Source of the DNA: Clostridia bacterium
GTDB lineage: Bacteria > Bacillota > Clostridia > Oscillospirales > Acutalibacteraceae
Reading direction: 5' to 3'
Length of the DNA: 34,214 nucleotides
NCBI GenBank assembly: GCA_017465505.1
Contig: JAFTWB010000019.1
Location: forward strand, 1 to 34,214
Part shown: positions 32,761 to 34,214 of the stretch, one piece after another
Position numbering within the stretch: the stretch's first letter is position 1
Layout: the number at the start of each line of letters is the position of its first letter
Made by a program: the position numbers and the translations under genes
The notes under the pieces: model-generated
What the model was told of the DNA's origin: nothing
Databases searched by the model: none
What the model saw: the letters and a program-made list of their open reading frames with translations, nothing else

Positions 32761-33834
32761 ATGAAAAATGAAAACTTAATTTCAGAAAATGATAATTTTT
32801 TGATATGTACTGCGGCACAAACAGCCGCAGACATTTGCTCTGCTTACATCGAAAACGAAAACACAGACTTAATTAAAGATGAAATCAAAAGAAAGCTTAG
32901 TGATAAACTTAAAGAAAAACAGGAAAGCGACAAGAAGCTAAGAAAGCTTCAGAAAACCGAGCTTGAGGTTTTAATGGAGCTTGACAGAGTCTGCCGCAAG
33001 CATAACCTGAGATATTACATCGTAGGCGGCACTTTAATCGGTGCAGCTCGCACAGGGGGATTTATCCCTTGGGATGATGACATCGACGTTTCTATGCCCA
33101 GAGAGGACTTTGACAAGCTTATTGCTCTTAAGGACGAGTTTTCCCAAGACTTTTTTCTTCAGACTCACAAAACCGAAAAGGAGTGTTACTTTTTCTACGC
33201 AAAGCTTAGGAAAAACGGCACCTACTTCGGCGAGGACAAGTTTGAGCACACAGGTATCCACAAGGGAATTTTTATGGATATTTTTCCGTTGGATTACATC
33301 AGCGACAAAAGAATAATCCAGAAGCTGAGCTTTAAGAGCTTTTCTCTTATAAATGCCTTTATCTGCTCAAAGAAACTCACCTCAGAGTTTCTTTACAAAA
33401 ATATGAGCCTGCCTTTTATCGTAACTTTTCGCACTATTCAGTGTCTTCTGCCCTTGCCTCTTCTTTACGGGCTGAGAAGTATTTGTGCAAAGCTTACCAA
33501 GGCATTTTCAAACAAGCGCCTTGTGGCAAGCCTTGCAGGCTTTCACGGCTACCCAAAAGAGATTGCTCCCTTTGAGCTTTGGGCTGAGGGTACGGATATT
33601 GAGTTTGAAGGCAAAACGGTGCGAGCTCCCAAGGAGTACAAAGCCCTGCTGACTCATATGTTTGGCGACTATATGCAGTTGCCTCCTGTTGAGGAGAGAG
33701 TTAATCACACAGTTGCTGACGAGAATATCATCTTTGAAGGTGTTACAAAAGAAAACTACAAACCAAAATTCAGAAGAAAAAGAAGTCACCGCTATTATGG
33801 CGTAGACTACGACATTCTTCCTAACAAAGAGTAA
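32761..33834 (+). CDS. LicD-family phosphotransferase
   Basis: A 357-residue LicD-family protein. The core signature is LRYYIVGGTLIGAARTGG (about 82-99) followed by IPWDDDIDVSMPREDFDKL, the nucleotidyltransferase-type DxD metal site. Downstream are GIHKGIFMDIFPLDYI and a C-terminal APKEYKALLTHMFGDYM typical of the family. LicD proteins transfer phosphocholine or similar groups to teichoic acids or surface sugars. An unusual charged, helical N-terminal extension of about 70 residues precedes the core. Binding site AAGGAG at -10. It sits behind a BlaI-type gene and ends next to repeat C. Confidence 0.88.
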   Translation: MKNENLISENDNFLICTAAQTAADICSAYIENENTDLIKDEIKRKLSDKLKEKQESDKKLRKLQKTELEVLMELDRVCRKHNLRYYIVGGTLIGAARTGGFIPWDDDIDVSMPREDFDKLIALKDEFSQDFFLQTHKTEKECYFFYAKLRKNGTYFGEDKFEHTGIHKGIFMDIFPLDYISDKRIIQKLSFKSFSLINAFICSKKLTSEFLYKNMSLPFIVTFRTIQCLLPLPLLYGLRSICAKLTKAFSNKRLVASLAGFHGYPKEIAPFELWAEGTDIEFEGKTVRAPKEYKALLTHMFGDYMQLPPVEERVNHTVADENIIFEGVTKENYKPKFRRKRSHRYYGVDYDILPNKE

Positions 33835-33837
33835 TAA

Positions 33838-34075
33838 AAAAACCACCGGCTAGGCGTTGTACCCGTAAGAATACAACGCCAGTTTTATTCGCCTTACGGC
33901 GAGTTGTATTGCTTCGCAGTTATATTCGGCTAAAAGCCGAGTGTTATTCGCTTTGCGAGTTTAGGAGCGAATAAAATATCACTAAAACCGAAAGGTTTTA
34001 ATATCACTTTGCCGATAGGCAAAATAACACTGTGAGACCTGTCTCACAATATCACTATTAAAATGTTTTTTGAGA
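33838..34075 (+). repeat. Multi-hairpin repeat element, copy C (probably interrupted by the intron)
   Basis: Starts right after the licD stop. Stem GGCGTTGTA / TACAACGCC is followed by CGCC/GGCG, CGGCT/AGCCG and CGC/GCG hairpins joined by AGTTGTATT, AGTTATATT and AGTGTTATT. After the mid-point come AAAACC/GGTTTT, TTGCC/GGCAA and GTGAGAC/GTCTCAC joined by AATATCACT and AATAACACT. Order and linkers match copy B, but most stem sequences differ. The terminator-like end seen in A and B is missing here, and the group II intron begins instead. Confidence 0.82.
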
Positions 34076-34214
34076 ATCGAGTAGGAGGCTACCCATTAGT
34101 TGAGTAGCCGACCTCTCACACCACCGTGCGTACCGTTCAGTACACGGCGGTTCAATCATATTGAGTGCATAGACTTGTACGCTTCGGATATATCATAGTA
34201 TCCACGGCGTGCAA
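34076..34214 (-). mobile_element. 3' end of a group II intron (class C-like)
   Basis: On the minus strand the end of the intron protein is followed by domain V (about 34120-34151; stem ACCGCCGTG / CACGGTGGT with the GTGTGAGAGG junction) and domain VI (34087-34109, GGCTAC/GTAGCC stem), ending TACTCGAT at about 34076. The catalytic triad in domain V reads C-G-C (34149-34147, with the G in a G-U pair), as in group IIC introns. The remainder lies beyond the right edge. Confidence 0.88.
34156..34214 (-). CDS. ltrA: Group II intron reverse transcriptase/maturase, C-terminal fragment
   Basis: The last 18 codons before a stop at 34158-34156 read ARRGYYDISEAYKSMHSI, the typical C-terminus of group II intron-encoded proteins (RGYYD...HS). 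The stop lies about five bases upstream of domain V, as expected for a protein encoded in domain IV. The two bases at 34213-34214 belong to a codon split by the window edge. The rest of the gene is outside. Confidence 0.82.
   Translation of the reverse strand, partial: ARRGYYDISEAYKSMHSI

Overview
The window looks like chromosome from a low-GC Gram-positive anaerobe of the class Clostridia, most likely a gut member of the Oscillospirales/Ruminococcaceae. The evidence is the ctsR-mcsA-mcsB-clpC heat-shock operon, an S-box (SAM-I) metK, a T-box pheST, IreB, an AdhE-type aldehyde-alcohol dehydrogenase, dockerin-type secreted proteins and strong AGGAGG ribosome binding sites. The assignment is inferred from gene content, not from a marker gene. 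No rRNA, tRNA, prophage or CRISPR array was seen.

Layout. 1-3.5 kb: the 5' part of adhE (minus) behind a Rex-type operator, then a blaI-blaR1-like pair. 3.6-7.0 kb: an rRNA cytosine methyltransferase converging on a minus operon (membrane protein, NAD(P)HX dehydratase, lipoprotein). 7.0-10.7 kb: T-box leader and pheS-pheT. 10.7-13.4 kb: two inverted copies (A and B) of a multi-hairpin repeat enclosing ireB, a small unknown gene and a transglutaminase-like lipoprotein. 13.4-17.8 kb: a lipoprotein, a NusG-II / Gx-transporter / ExbD-like trio, a SAM riboswitch with metK and dCMP deaminase, and a mazF with no visible antitoxin. 18.0-20.5 kb: two paralogous secreted dockerin proteins divergent from a padR operon, with a decayed peptide gene after it. 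20.5-25.1 kb: the CtsR regulon operon (minus) with CtsR operators. 25.2-30.6 kb: a minus cluster of LOG-family hydrolase, beta-CASP hydrolase, MATE transporter, lipid kinase and small unknowns. 30.7-33.8 kb: a second MATE gene divergent from a blaI-licD pair. 33.8 kb to the end: repeat copy C, followed at once by the 3' end of a group II intron on the minus strand.

Most genes are ordinary core functions: translation, SAM synthesis, proteostasis and redox. The least ordinary parts are (i) the repeat family, whose hairpin stems change between copies while the linkers (AGTGATATT in one half, AATATCACT in the other) stay the same; (ii) the group IIC-like intron seated beside copy C; (iii) the two secreted proteins that join a near-identical dockerin half to a diverged domain resembling a subtilase propeptide; and (iv) BlaI-type regulators paired with unexpected partners, namely a BlaR1-like protease without a penicillin sensor and a LicD transferase.
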